A stretch of 64,000 nucleotides of DNA from Polytrichum commune (Eukaryota; Streptophyta; Polytrichopsida; Polytrichales; Polytrichaceae), in NCBI GenBank assembly GCA_950295325.1, contig OX485808.1:13518501-13582500 (forward strand), read 5' to 3'. Positions 54,540 to 64,000 of the stretch are shown piece by piece. Every line of letters starts with the position of its first letter. Position 1 is the stretch's first letter. The notes beneath the pieces are model-generated. The model saw only the letters and a program-made list of their open reading frames with translations, searched no databases and had not been told where the DNA came from. Made by a program: the position numbers and the translations under genes.

Positions 54540-54622
54540 TTGTGTCGTGACGGAGGGGTCCGTCACGACACGACCTGACATGACGGCACGACACCGTCAT
54601 GACGTCGCGATAGACAACCCTG
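54540..54622 (-). repeat. hAT right terminal and subterminal repeats
   Basis: Read inward on the minus strand it starts CAGGGTTGTCTATCGCG and continues with TCATGACGG and GTCGTGACGG motifs matching the left end. Confidence 0.85.
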
Positions 54623-54630
54623 ACCCCCGG

Positions 54631-55185
54631 GGTTGTCCTTTTGCTATCTTTGATTTCCGTGCATTTCCAAATTCTTGGAAACAACCTCCTCCGGGGACCC
54701 CTTTCTACGACAGCTTCCTGAAAGCTTTCAAGAGCTTTCGGTCCCCTGCACTTCTGGAGCCAAACGTGTGGTTGTGGATTGTGGACCAAGAGAGATCCGC
54801 AGCGGTCGTCGACCTATACAACTCGACGATGGATCTCGAATACAATATCTTCCACAGCACATACGTCCCCGCGAAGACGGAAGGCATCGCCGTCATCGAA
54901 GAAGCAAGGGGGGTAAAGCAGGTCGGCGCTATATGTCTCTATTTCTTGACACGGAAGTTTTCGCCAAGTGGGCGTTTGCCTATAAAGGCGAAGAGCGTGT
55001 TCAAGAAAATTTACCAGTTGCCGCCTCCACACCCCAAGGAGCTAATGGACGAGGCGATGTTCGCAATCTGCCCGGGAACCGAGCTCCGAATGGACTTTTA
55101 CATAGGGGTATTGAAGGCTGTGACTGTGATGAGTGAGACAGTGTACAACGTCTTCGGGGGGACCAAATTTGTTTATGTGGCATTG
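54631..55185 (+). CDS. ParB-like gene, exon 2, right part after the hAT element
   Basis: After the hAT target duplication the frame continues as GCPFAIFDFRAFPNSW. It ends at a strong donor, GCATTG|GTAAGT. Together with 27967-28096 and 38037-38671 it makes exactly 440 codons. The C-terminal part, VYNVFGGTKFVYVAL, followed after the intron by MLGLQVNSF, loosely resembles the glycine-rich SAM-binding motif of N4/N6 DNA methyltransferases; ParB-methyltransferase fusions are known in prokaryotes. The typical DPPY box is not seen, so the similarity is tentative. Confidence 0.7.
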
Positions 55186-55227
55186 GTAAGTACTTAAAAA
55201 AACTTTCATGCCTCCACCTGATGCAAC

Positions 55228-55354
55228 TTTACGGCCGCGCGACCGTAAAGTGTAACCACCTAGTTCATTTCAACTTTACGGCCGCGCGGCCGTAAAGTTA
55301 TCAAACCTAACCCAGTGTGCATTTTACGGACGCACGTCCGTAAAATGCACACTG
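55228..55354. repeat. Three palindromes inside an intron of the ParB-like gene
   Basis: The intron is 55186-55433. Copies at 55228 and 55274 have the symmetric variant core ACGGCCGCGCGGCCGT (the first with one mismatch). The third, 55313-55354, has arms extended to 20 bases: CAGTGTGCATTTTACGGACG and its complement around a CA centre. Confidence 0.92.
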
Positions 55355-55433
55355 CATCATGTTTGTATGTCCATCTTCCCCGTCAATTCAATCTTGATAC
55401 CAACAATCCACTAACTTTTTTTATTTGGTGCAG

Positions 55434-56822
55434 ATGCTTGGGTTGCAGGTTAACTCGTTTGTGGGGGCTGGCGACATGGATGAGTGCAAAGATCACAGGA
55501 AGCTTGCAGAGAAAATGGATCTCAATGACTTCTTGGATATCATTACCCCACATCCTGTTGTTCCTCTTGCCTCTAGAGAGGAGCCTTCTCATGCAGGCGG
55601 GTGGGGCAGCGATGGAGACGATGATCCAATGTCTCCAAGGGGACAGCCCTCCAGGCAGGAAGACTTGCCCGGTCTTGCTCGTCATCCAGTGGATCGCGTG
55701 GCGTATCTCCTGGGTGAAGACGACATGGATGCAGAGGAGGCGCAGCCCTACGTCACTCCAATTCGGGTGCCTCATAATACGCCTAGTCTATCACCCTTTG
55801 GGACTCCCACTTCTCGAGTTGGGCTTCCTTCCACTGCGGGCCCATCTCGTGCTGCAAGGCTTATGGCGGAGAGGGATGCGGACCTTGCTGCAGAAACCGG
55901 ATGCACGGCGTCCTCTGGTGGGGGAGAGCCCAGTGAGCAGGCGGCGCTCCCGCCCATGGAAGGTAGAGATATGCTAGAGTTGATATCGAGGCCCGATATC
56001 GACTCCTACCGTGCAAGCCGGCGGCAGAGAAACAAGACGCCTTACAACGAATACCCCGAAGGCGCCGTCTTGGAACTCTCAGATGAAGACGAGGATGAGG
56101 TGAGGCTGTACGCTTCCATCTCCGCCTTGCCTTCTGAGCCAGGCAAGGTGAAGAGAGAGCCCATGTCCGTCTCCGAGCTGGATGAGAAGATGGAGAAAAG
56201 GATGAAGGAAGAGCTTGACATGCGGCTCCGGGAGGCCAACGAAGAGCACGCCAGGAAGATGGCCGCCATCCAAGCTGAGATGGAGCAAGCTAGGTTGGAG
56301 TCTGCTCGGAGGCATGCCGACCTCATGGCTCAAAATCAACAATTGTTGGCTCAAAGCCAACAATTCATGAGCATGATGGCAAGCTTGCAGGCAAGACCCC
56401 AGGTGGTGTATGCAGCTCCCGAGCCCGCCATGTCCGTGCCCCCCGTTCTGGTGCGCCCTCCTTCTAGCAGCCACACGGTGTACATACCGGAGCACACCTA
56501 TACGGCCCCCGCGTTGGTTGTCCCGCCCCCTCCCCAGGTTGCTGCCGCTCCAGAGCCCTCCCCTCCCGCCATAGGAGACGATGAAGATGTCAACATCGGC
56601 GACGCCCCCCTCGCCGATGAAGATGTACATATGCGGGGGGGCCAAGACTCCTCGCATGAGGATCAACCTTTCGTCGGCACGCAAGCGTCGCAAGCAGGTG
56701 GAGCCGATTTGTTGGTGGTGGAAGACACGCAGGGCGAATTTACGGACGCGCGTCCGGAACCTGGCCCCGCAACTGGGCCTGGTGAGGGAGGCACTGCCGG
56801 CGAGGAACTCACCGCTGAAGAG
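55434..56822 (+). CDS. ParB-like gene, exon 3: coiled coil and proline-rich tail
   Basis: 463 codons in phase 0 from a GGTGCAG acceptor to a GAAGAG|GTAATC donor. It starts MLGLQVNSFVGAGDMDECKD. A helical, heptad-rich segment follows (about residues 240-325, EKRMKEELDMRLREANEEH and onward), then a Gln-rich stretch (LMAQNQQLLAQSQQFMSMM), a Pro/Ala-rich linker and acidic residues. Near its end the palindrome at 56739-56760 is read in frame as FTDARP, so a repeat has become coding sequence. No enzymatic domain is seen in this exon. Confidence 0.65.
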
Positions 56823-56872
56823 GTAATCAACCTTTGAGCATGCCTCCCTCTTTACGGACGCGCGTCCGTAAG
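56739..56872. repeat. Two palindromes: one exonic, one intronic
   Basis: 56739-56760 lies inside exon 3 and has a damaged right arm (CGTCCGGAAC). 56851-56872 lies in the following intron and is intact apart from its last A (CCGTAAG). Confidence 0.88.
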
Positions 56873-57167
56873 TTCCCAGTCAGCCAACTTTCGTGGCGTG
56901 TGCATATTTTCGAGTTCGAATCTCGACTTCACCCGCGGCGGCGGATCCAATTTTGCTAGTGTAGACTCAATTAATCTTAGGAGAGACCTTTAGTGACAAT
57001 GTAAATTATTCGCGAAATGTATATCACCAAACACATTAATACAATTTTTTGAACTGGATAGTTCTTCGGATACTTGTTGCCTCGCATTTCTTTGTTGCGT
57101 TTTTGCTTGCTTGTCATTTGGTTTTCCTGGGTAGTGCCATTCACCTAGGTAGTGTGTGCCATCACAG

Positions 57168-57929
57168 GGTCCGTCGGAGATATGTCGCAACCCCGCCGAA
57201 AGACCAAGCCAGCCCATGAGGAAAAACTTCATAATATTTGACCTCAATGGCGTGCTTTGTCAATCCACACATATCTCCAATAGTGCGTCCAAGGGTCCCT
57301 ACCGTACTCCACAAGACATGGATTACGGCGGGCGCTTCGATACACTAATTAACAAGAAGGTTGTGCGCGTCCGGCCCGGCTTGAGGTGCTTCCTTCGTGA
57401 GGTCCTCGGCTTGGCCCATGTCATCATCTGGAGCTCCATGCTGATGGACAACACGAAGGCCGTCGTCAGTTTCCTTTTCCGAGAACTCGCAATGCCGTGC
57501 TTGCTTCTCGGTCAAGAACACTGCGATGACCTTTATGACCGTAGCGGCAAGATTGTACCCAAGGTCGGAGGAGGCCCCGGACCTCAATTCCTTAAGGTGC
57601 TGAGGAAGAACCTCTGGGTGGGCGTCCCGATGTTGGAGGGGGTCCCCCAAGGTTATTGGCCCACTCCGGAGAACACGCTCCTCATTGACGACAGCCCGGC
57701 GAAGAGCGTTCTCAACCCCCCGGGCAACTGCATTTTCCCGAACCCTTGGGAGGGCGATAGAAACGACAACTTCCTAGAGTTAGAATTAGGACCCTACATT
57801 AGAAGGCTTGCCCATCACTCCGGAAGTGTCCCGGATTTTGTCCTCTCAAATCGTATTGGCAATAGACCTCTAGGCCCAAGAGATACAGAATTTAGGAGGT
57901 TGTACGGCTTTGCTGAACTCAATAAATTG
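57168..57929 (+). CDS. FCP1/NIF (HAD-like) phosphatase domain exon
   Basis: 254 codons in phase 0 between a CATCACAG acceptor and an AAATTG|GTATGA donor. It contains FIIFDLNGVLC, the FCP1 box with DLNG in place of DLDET. Next come VRPGLRCFLREVLG and IIWSSMLMDNT (motif II Ser), a Lys in VPKV, and TLLIDDSPAKSVLNP (motif III DDSP), so the HAD core order is complete. The second Asp of the DxDxT motif is Asn, which could weaken catalysis. The exon phase fits the upstream ParB-like gene, so it may be its next exon. Equally it could be a separate gene starting near MRKNF, because the 345-base gap has a weak polypyrimidine tract. Confidence 0.7.
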
Positions 57930-58028
57930 GTATGAGAACTTTGATATTTTTTGGCTCCGTACTTGGACTCTCCATGTTTATATCTAACATTTCTCTCCTT
58001 ATTTTGTAAATGTATTTTTGTGCCTTAG

Positions 58029-58427
58029 TTGCCTCACCAAGCATCCCAAAGTCTCAGACATGGCATGTCTACATCTCAACCGGGCCCCAGCTCCCCTTCC
58101 ATTGGTGTGACCGACGTTTCAATGCCTTCACTATTTCAATTTTCGGCCTTCGATGCCGCCTCTGCCGTGGATTACTCCAAAGACTCGGGGTTCGAAGACG
58201 GAGTTGTCGATAGCCCTCCTCCAAAGGTTGCAAAGCTCAATTACGCTCTACCCCCATCCCCATCTCCCCTCCGCAATGAGAAGCACGTTCGAAACCCGCG
58301 GTCGACCAGGCGTCTTTGCATGGATGAACCCCACATTGATGTCCCGGCCTTTACGAACGTCCCGGTTGTGCTTGTGTCTACTCCCCTCGATGTCCCTGAA
58401 GATCAAACCGCCGCCCCGAAGGCCAAG
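58029..58427 (+). CDS. FCP1-like gene, next exon
   Basis: 133 codons in phase 0 from acceptor GTGCCTTAG to a possible donor GCCAAG|GTGCCC. The sequence is Ser/Pro-rich and disordered (FEDGVVDSPPPKVAKLNYAL). If the donor is not used, the frame stops at 58466. Confidence 0.5.
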
Positions 58428-58573
58428 GTGCCCCACTATTGGCATTCTCAAATTTTTCATTCATGATGTCCGCGTATTAATTTAGTGCATTTCAAATTCT
58501 TGGGTTTTTCGGACTTACATCCGTAACTTATACTAACCCACGTCGTTATATATATTTTTGGTCATTGTTTCAG

Positions 58574-58900
58574 ACCCCAATATACATGGATGTGGGACGT
58601 GCATCCTCCACTCCGTCATTGGATAGGCGAACACTGAAGACTGCGACTTGCGAGTCTGATCGTTGTTTGGCCCTACGAAAGAGTGCAAGACATTCGGTTT
58701 CCCAAACGCGTTCGTATTCCACTTATTCGGTAGGGGGTCGGCCAATATGGGAAAATGGCATATATTCGAGGGCTGGGAATGGGAATACACAAGGTTACAG
58801 TCGCGGAGCCGAGATATTTAGAGCCATGGACGCCATGAAAGCAAAAGAAAAAGAAACGGCCGCAAAGGCTAATAATAGTATTTCAAAAACAAAAGAGTGA
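58574..58900 (+). CDS. FCP1-like gene, probable last exon
   Basis: It follows acceptor GTTTCAG and reads TPIYMDVGRASSTPSL to a basic, helical end (AMDAMKAKEKETAAK) and TGA at 58898-58900: 108 codons plus stop. No domain is recognised. Splicing in phase 0 supports the join. Confidence 0.45.
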   Translation, partial: TPIYMDVGRASSTPSLDRRTLKTATCESDRCLALRKSARHSVSQTRSYSTYSVGGRPIWENGIYSRAGNGNTQGYSRGAEIFRAMDAMKAKEKETAAKANNSISKTKE

Positions 58901-59169
58901 CGCCTATTCATGGTCCAAATGTATAGGCTATATTAAAATACATATAGATGTGGATTTGTGTTTCTAGGGCTTTGGCCTAATAGTGGATATTCCACTTGCA
59001 TTTTGTATTTTGACCCTCTTCAATGAATATGATATCGATTTCCTATATGCAAATGTTGTAATTGTCCCATTTCCCTATTTTTATATGTGTAATTACATGC
59101 ATTTGAGTTTCATATTTGTTTCCATATTGGGAACATAGCATATTTGTAGTGTTTTCATTCCTATAAATG

Positions 59170-60364
59170 TGAAAGCCACGTCCTTAAATAGTCTCAAAAT
59201 TAACAAAAAGTCTCCAAATAACGAATATAGTGTTTTGTGTGGTTTGGCCTCCAATTTGGATGAGTATAATAAGAAGGTTGGAGAATGTTCTCACCAAAGA
59301 CAAGACTACAATAGGTTCCTCCTAGACCACAATGGTCAAGAGAGTTTGACGACATTGGCCATTACAATGCTTTTGGTCAATTCTTGGTAGAAAATTTGTG
59401 CACCTCCAACTCTGTGGTTCCTAATGGGGTAATTAAGTGATTTCAAAGTTTTACTTGCTTCTATGGTACAGGTGGGGCTAGAGTAGTAGATTATCTCATA
59501 CATGATCTCAACTCCCTTCGCAATTCTATCTCTGATTTTCTTATAGGTGATAAACAACTTGATTCATATCAATGCCCTCTCTTCTTCAAAACATGTCATA
59601 GTGTAGGATTGGGGCTTCTAGCTTTGTCTAGTCAAGGCAAAGTTCTCCGTCCCAATCCTAAGAAGGCAAACCAATATGTTCTAAATGTTAATAATTTTTA
59701 GGTACGGTGGAAGAAACTCCTTGGGGAATTATAGGACCATAATGCTTGGCACAATCCTTGGCAAGCTCTATGGCTTCACTTTAGAAACAACAATTAGTCA
59801 ATGGGTAGGAGCAAAAAGGGGCTAGAGCAAGAGGCCAAGCATGTTTTAGGTAAGGTAGATCCACTATGGACCACATCCTTACATTACATACTTTAATTGA
59901 ACAAGAAATATTTGCAGGTTGATGTCTCTATTCTTATTTTGTTGACTTCAAACTAGATTTTGATATAGTTATGACAAGCTTGGGAACACCTTTAACAATG
60001 AGGCGTACGACTTCATTTACAACAAGCTGCAAAAGCCATGTATACCACAATTCATGCAAAGTATGAATCAATGGTGACACACATGGCAAAGTAATTTTTG
60101 GCATCAATGTTAAACAAGGATGTCCCGTTTGCCCCACGTTATTTGGCATGTACATTGATGAACTTGAAATATATTTGGATGAGATATCTCTATGTTTATT
60201 TGATAGGGTGGTCGTCATTCTTCTCTTATGCTAACGATGTTATTATGCTCTCTAAATCAAGAGCACGCCTACAAAAACTTCTAAACAAACGACATGAGTT
60301 TTGCACTTCTTCTAACCTTGAAGTCAATTTATCTAAAACTGAAATCATGATCTTGAAATCATGA
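59170..60364 (+). pseudogene. Decayed LINE (endonuclease and reverse transcriptase remnants)
   Basis: Several frames must be stitched, so it is inactive. Recognisable pieces are an endonuclease-end segment (ARVVDYLIHDLNSLRNSIS near 59475-59535), then NYRTIMLGTILGKLYG near 59730, a STMDHILTLHTLIEQEIF-like piece near 59860-59910, GCPVCPTLFGMYIDELE near 60115, a YANDV box in place of YADD near 60230, and LEVNLSKTEIMI near 60320. The order and motifs are those of a plant-type non-LTR retrotransposon. Confidence 0.7.
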
Positions 60365-60409
60365 AATACGAGACCGACACTAGTTAAATCAATGAAACAT
60401 CATAATAAT

Positions 60410-60480
60410 GGATCTGAAATCCTGGAAACATTCCCCAACTTGCTTATTATACTCATCCATTGTGTTACAGATAAGCCAAA
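60410..60480 (-). pseudogene. Small LINE fragment, opposite strand
   Basis: The complement reads ATGGATGAGTATAATAAGCA and GTTGGGGAATGTTTCCAGGA, matching 59258-59300 of the decayed LINE. It is therefore an inverted piece of the same family. Confidence 0.5.
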
Positions 60481-60669
60481 GAGGAGCATTCACCTGAATG
60501 ACTATAAATAAATAAATATATATATATATATCCCATCCATTATTCGCTCCTTTTGATTCCAACGACAAGATATCTGTGTTCTTCAAACTTGGATATCTTA
60601 GACGTCACTAAACCACATGCATGATGTCGGATGATTGCGGTGAAGGCCAAACCACACACTAGTGAAGTA

Positions 60670-60990
60670 CCCGGGTATGAACATCAACGTCAATAATGGT
60701 ATTGAAACACCTACCCGTGGGTATCAAATTCATAATACTAGTTAAAATGTGATATTAGGTGGGTATGTCAAGGTGAGAAAGTCTTTGTATGTCCGAGTTA
60801 TTATTTGGGTCAATACATTCTAAAGTATACTAAAACCAAGGTGATTTTGCCTAGGTGTGAAGATTGTTACATGGTATTTAAAACAATTTTTTTGTCAAAT
60901 ATCCAGTAGTATCCAAAAATATGAAAATTTTGTTTTAGATACCCGAATGGTATTAGAAAAAACATGATACTGGACCAACATTGGTTTTAA
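60670..60990. repeat. Dispersed repeat, copy 2
   Basis: Related to 8770-9120 by ordered short blocks (GTGGGTATCA, AATACTAGTT, CGAGTTATT, GTCAATAC, ACCAACATTGGTTTTAACCC). Its class is unknown. Confidence 0.4.
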
Positions 60991-61449
60991 CCCTTCATTG
61001 TTCAAGTGAAAGTTTGCTTGTAACCTTGAATATCATATCTAAGATATTTTCATTTATTTTAAGGCATGATTGGTGCCACCAATGTGCTTAGTGAGGAATC
61101 TTTCTTTGCAAGAGGTCACCTCTCATGCCACCTTAGTTGATAATTAAGAGTAACATAGGGGTTGCTTACATCATGGACCACAAAGTCATCCCATGTCAAG
61201 TGGCCTTCACCCATGGTCATACTTTCATGGTCAAAATTCTTAAAATGCAATTTTTAAGCCTCTGATCCTTCACTAGGTGTACACCAAATGTGGACCAAGA
61301 AGAGTGACCATGCAAAAAAAGAGTGGATGTGCTGATTTTTTTCAATATATGCCCATCAAAAGCAGTTTTGATCCTAAACAAATTCAGACAAGGATTTCGC
61401 CCAACATGTCGTAGGGACAAATTTATACTAAACCTAGCTAGGAGCCTTG

Positions 61450-61640
61450 AATTCAAAGATTTTGGCAAATGACTACCTATTGGATGGAGTGTGGCCCTAT
61501 TGTGACCACCTCCAACTCCATAAACATTTGTATGATTGTCATTTCCATGCTTTCTTGGTTTTAATACAATCCCAAAACATGTCCTCAATGATTTCAAACG
61601 TGTTGGGAAAGTTAAAAACACGCATTGCATGAAAACTATG
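61450..61640 (-). pseudogene. LINE C-terminal fragment
   Basis: On the minus strand, sequence like FWDCIKTKKAW resembles the Cys-containing C-terminal region of LINE polymerases (a WxCxxAxxxW pattern). It is short and frameshifted. Confidence 0.3.
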
Positions 61641-61785
61641 TTGGGTAAGATGTTGTATGATTGACTGTGTGCTGCTGCTTTATGCTAAAACATCCAAATG
61701 AAAGGCACCTCCTGTCCAAGCAGTTAGAATCCCAAACCTTTGATCAAAGAACAGGGAGAACTGGCTGCTTGTTACAGATGAACTA

Positions 61786-62082
61786 CACAAAATATGATAT
61801 TTAGTGTTTGATTAGATTTAGTGTTTTACCACCCTACTCTGCTCAACACTAATTTTCAATTCTTTGATAATTAGTGTTAGACATAAATGCGCCGCCGCCG
61901 CCTTCCCTGTTGCCACCTCTTTCCTACTAAACACTAAATTCGTGCATGTAACTTTCACATATTATCATAGATGATATTTAGTGTTTGAGTTTACATTTAA
62001 TGTTACTTACTTTCATAGGGTTAGTGATATTTAGTGTAGTGTTCGTATTTAGTGTATCTAACACTAAATATCATATTTTGTG
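61786..62082. mobile_element. MITE with TA flanks (297 bases)
   Basis: Exact-looking inverted ends, CACAAAATATGATATTTAG, flanked by TA on both sides (61784-61785 and 62083-62084). The interior is related in inverse orientation to 4399-4722. A CCGCCGCCGCC run lies near its middle. Confidence 0.8.
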
Positions 62083-62099
62083 TAGTTGAATTTCAATAA

Positions 62100-62250
62100 T
62101 TCACGAAAATTATCAATCGTTTTAGAGGAATCTATGGAATATACTTCAATATAATAAAGAATAACCAAAAGTGGTCAACATGTAACCGGTTGGACTTGGA
62201 AACATTAGGATCTTGGTTGATTATGCCCAAATGTCTTCTTGGACACTAAA
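62100..62250. repeat. Partial copy of the AACCGGTTG repeat
   Basis: It matches the 12090 arm orientation: ATCAATCGTTTTAGAGGAAT, GTCAACATGTAACCGGTTGG, AGGATCTTGGTTGATTATGC. It is adjacent to the MITE at 61786-62082. Confidence 0.6.
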
Positions 62251-62795
62251 GTGATCCTTAAAACGAACCGGATGCCGGGTCATACACATGGTTTTACCCT
62301 GGGTTTAGGCTCCCGATCTGAATTTGACAACACGATACCCATGTGTTAGGCCTCTAAACATGAACATGATGTCCAACTCTAGGTAGCCTGAGTTTAGGAT
62401 CATTTGAGCATTTCGACATGTCTCCAGGGTTTTGATGGGGACCTAACCCCCCTTCTCCTCTCGAAAGGCATCTCTTTGACGTAGAGATAAATACATCTTA
62501 ATTCCGATCTTGAAACCTAGATGAAAATCTTTGTGATCCAAGGGCCAATCTTGGTGTGGAGTTAGAAGTACTCACAATAGGGTCACATACCTTAACACAT
62601 ATCACCACACTTAATTTGTGTGTGAATGTCAACCTCACTACAAGTACAAGTATAACAATATTAAACATGTGATTCAGTGTGGCCCATACTCTTCGTCATC
62701 AACCCATATTAATTGTCTTGTAATCACTAGATGCCAACTATAAAAAAAAGTCACATGGCACTTAATGTTACATGACAAGTCACAAACACCATTCT

Positions 62796-63058
62796 CACTA
62801 GAAGAAAACATGTCCATTACAACCATCCATTACGACTCGCCTTCGACTTGGCCATTGCGACTGATGGCGAGAAAAGGCATAAAATCAAACATTTTGGTAG
62901 TCAACTAAAGGTCAAGTTTTGGTTGTGAATTTTGAAAAATCGACAACCAAAACCCTCTGGTTGACATCCAAAATGATTTGTTTATGCATTGTCTCGCCAC
63001 GAGTCGCAATGACCAAAGTTGCAACGGACAGTTGTAACAGACAAGTGTCCTTCTAGTG
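62796..63058. mobile_element. CACTA-like MITE (263 bases)
   Basis: Inverted ends start CACTAGAAG and continue to TTACAAC (about 30 bases, with mismatches). The interior has a weak second inverted pair (GCGACTGATGGCGAG and CTCGCCACGAGTCGC). No target duplication is certain. Confidence 0.6.
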
Positions 63059-64000
63059 CCTAATGAACACGGCACACCAAGTTGAGCACCACACTAAACC
63101 ATCATGTTTAGCAGCATACCACTATACTGTAAGCTGGCATCACTACAAGTGCGAGGGGGACTGCAAACCAGGAGGCCACTTTCATCATGCACGAACTATG
63201 TGGGGTTGGAACCGACAATTATGACAAGCTTCACTGAAAACAAGCCTTGTTTGGAGAAAGGATCCCTACAAAGTTCAAAACCTGGCTCTCAAGTCACTAT
63301 AATTATATCGTATGTCGGAAGCTTATGCGGCGTGGTCGTGAATGCTCCTAGCCAGTTAGTGTCTTGGATGAATTCCCTGCCTGTTACCGTGTGCCCGGGC
63401 CTCTTCTTAAGTTGAAAAGGCCAAAAGCGTTGAGGAGTTGCTCACTTCCGAGATTGAGGATCTGGTGGGATATCCATGGCGGCCACGTCCCCGATTTGGG
63501 CAAACTAACTCATACACTCGTTCCTTCTTGTTGGATGCCTAAACCCTGGCCTCCAAGTAACCACTGTACGGGCTGGTTCGCCCCAGCCCCACCTCCCCTG
63601 GGTGGACTGAACAATATAAGCACCGCCTTGCAACTTGGGGGTAAAAAATAATGCACCAAGGTGGATTGGAAAGCTTATACCATCAACACAAAATCATGTG
63701 CTTCAACTTCCACGATTATGTCCAAGGGTGATGGTTTCTTCAAGGTTGCTTTCTCGGAGTACACTAAGTATTGCATTTTATGTCGTTGTGGTAACTTTTT
63801 CTAATGACATTTTGTATAAATGAGCTTACGAATATTGTCATTCCAACTGTTTGTTTAGCTCATCCATTTTTGGTATGTTTTGTGTCTTAACATTTTTGTG
63901 ATGGAGTGTTGTCATGAATGATTGGAATTAAGGTGAATAATCACTTAGTAAGTGGGTGCAAGCATGGTGAAGTGGACAACTCTTGTTCCTTGCGTAGGTT
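63059..64000. other. Right-end stretch, no gene recognised
   Basis: More GC-balanced than its surroundings (63100-63650), with open frames to 103 codons but no domain. A hairpin GGGCTGG...CCAGCCC lies near 63570. It may be exonic sequence of a gene continuing outside the window, or an old repeat. Confidence 0.3.

Larger units (their letters stand above)
38672..54622 (+). mobile_element. Large hAT transposon (about 16 kb) with cargo genes
   Basis: The ends are inverted repeats starting CAGGGTTGTCTAT, with hAT-typical CAGGG termini. The element is flanked by the perfect 8-bp duplication ACCCCCGG (38664-38671 and 54623-54630), as hAT elements make. Subterminal regions are full of CGTGACGG/CCGTCACG motifs that fold into hairpins. 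The plus strand has a hAT transposase. The minus strand has a coiled-coil/RING gene, an unknown gene and a kinase-like gene. Three GTCCGC-rich arrays and a nested Tourist-like MITE (49818) are inside. Typical autonomous hATs are 3-6 kb, so this is unusually large. The transposase frame has one stop, so this copy may be non-autonomous. Confidence 0.93.

Noticed and set aside
56890..56960. A tRNA-like or SINE internal promoter (GAGTTCGAATCTCGACTTC resembles a B box)
   Set aside because: No A box at the right distance and no cloverleaf; a lone B-box-like string is not enough.
63560..63600. A possible tRNA or structured RNA at GGGCTGGTTCGCCCCAGCCC
   Set aside because: Only one short stem with a mismatch; no further arms.

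Overview
The window looks like nuclear DNA of a streptophyte with a large, repeat-rich genome, most likely a charophyte alga (Chara-like) or an early-diverging land plant. The evidence is a plant-type PHT1 phosphate transporter, plant-style introns, TTTAGGG-type telomere-like tracts, and a Ty3/Gypsy retrotransposon that carries a cytosine methyltransferase, a combination so far reported from charophytes. The exact species is inference.

Layout. 1-2,351: one intact single-exon phosphate transporter gene on the minus strand. 2,352-16,800: no intact gene; tandem repeats, nested MITEs, foldback elements and a Tourist-like MITE. 16,824-19,931: a two-exon DUF7869-type transposon gene on the minus strand, headed by an array of short palindromes (19,978-20,716). 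20,717-25,740: AT-rich spacer, then low-complexity pyrimidine-rich sequence. 25,743-58,900: a large plus-strand gene (ParB-like domain, methyltransferase-like region, coiled coil, then an FCP1/HAD-like domain). It is headed by a second palindrome array and interrupted within one exon by two big insertions. 59,000-64,000: decayed LINE pieces and MITEs.

The two insertions are the centre of interest. The first (28,097-38,032) is a recent Ty3/Gypsy element encoding gag, protease and a DNMT3-like methyltransferase. A single UAG in a readthrough context separates these from reverse transcriptase, RNase H, integrase and a C-terminal PHD finger. It so combines a DNA-methylation writer with a probable histone reader. 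It also seems to self-prime reverse transcription (LTR and post-LTR sequences are complementary over 13 nt), and its terminal repeats have an A...B-A-B arrangement. The second (38,672-54,622) is a 16-kb hAT transposon with a perfect 8-bp target duplication. It carries a transposase broken by one stop codon, a coiled-coil/RING gene, a further unknown gene and a protein kinase-like gene. Removing both elements with one copy of each target duplication restores one open exon of exactly 440 codons.

A second theme is a 22-bp palindrome (core ACGGACGCGCGTCCGT). It occurs about 25 times, in introns and just upstream of two unrelated genes. Its variants change symmetrically in both arms and its flanks often extend the palindrome, which points to inverted copying or selection for dyad symmetry.
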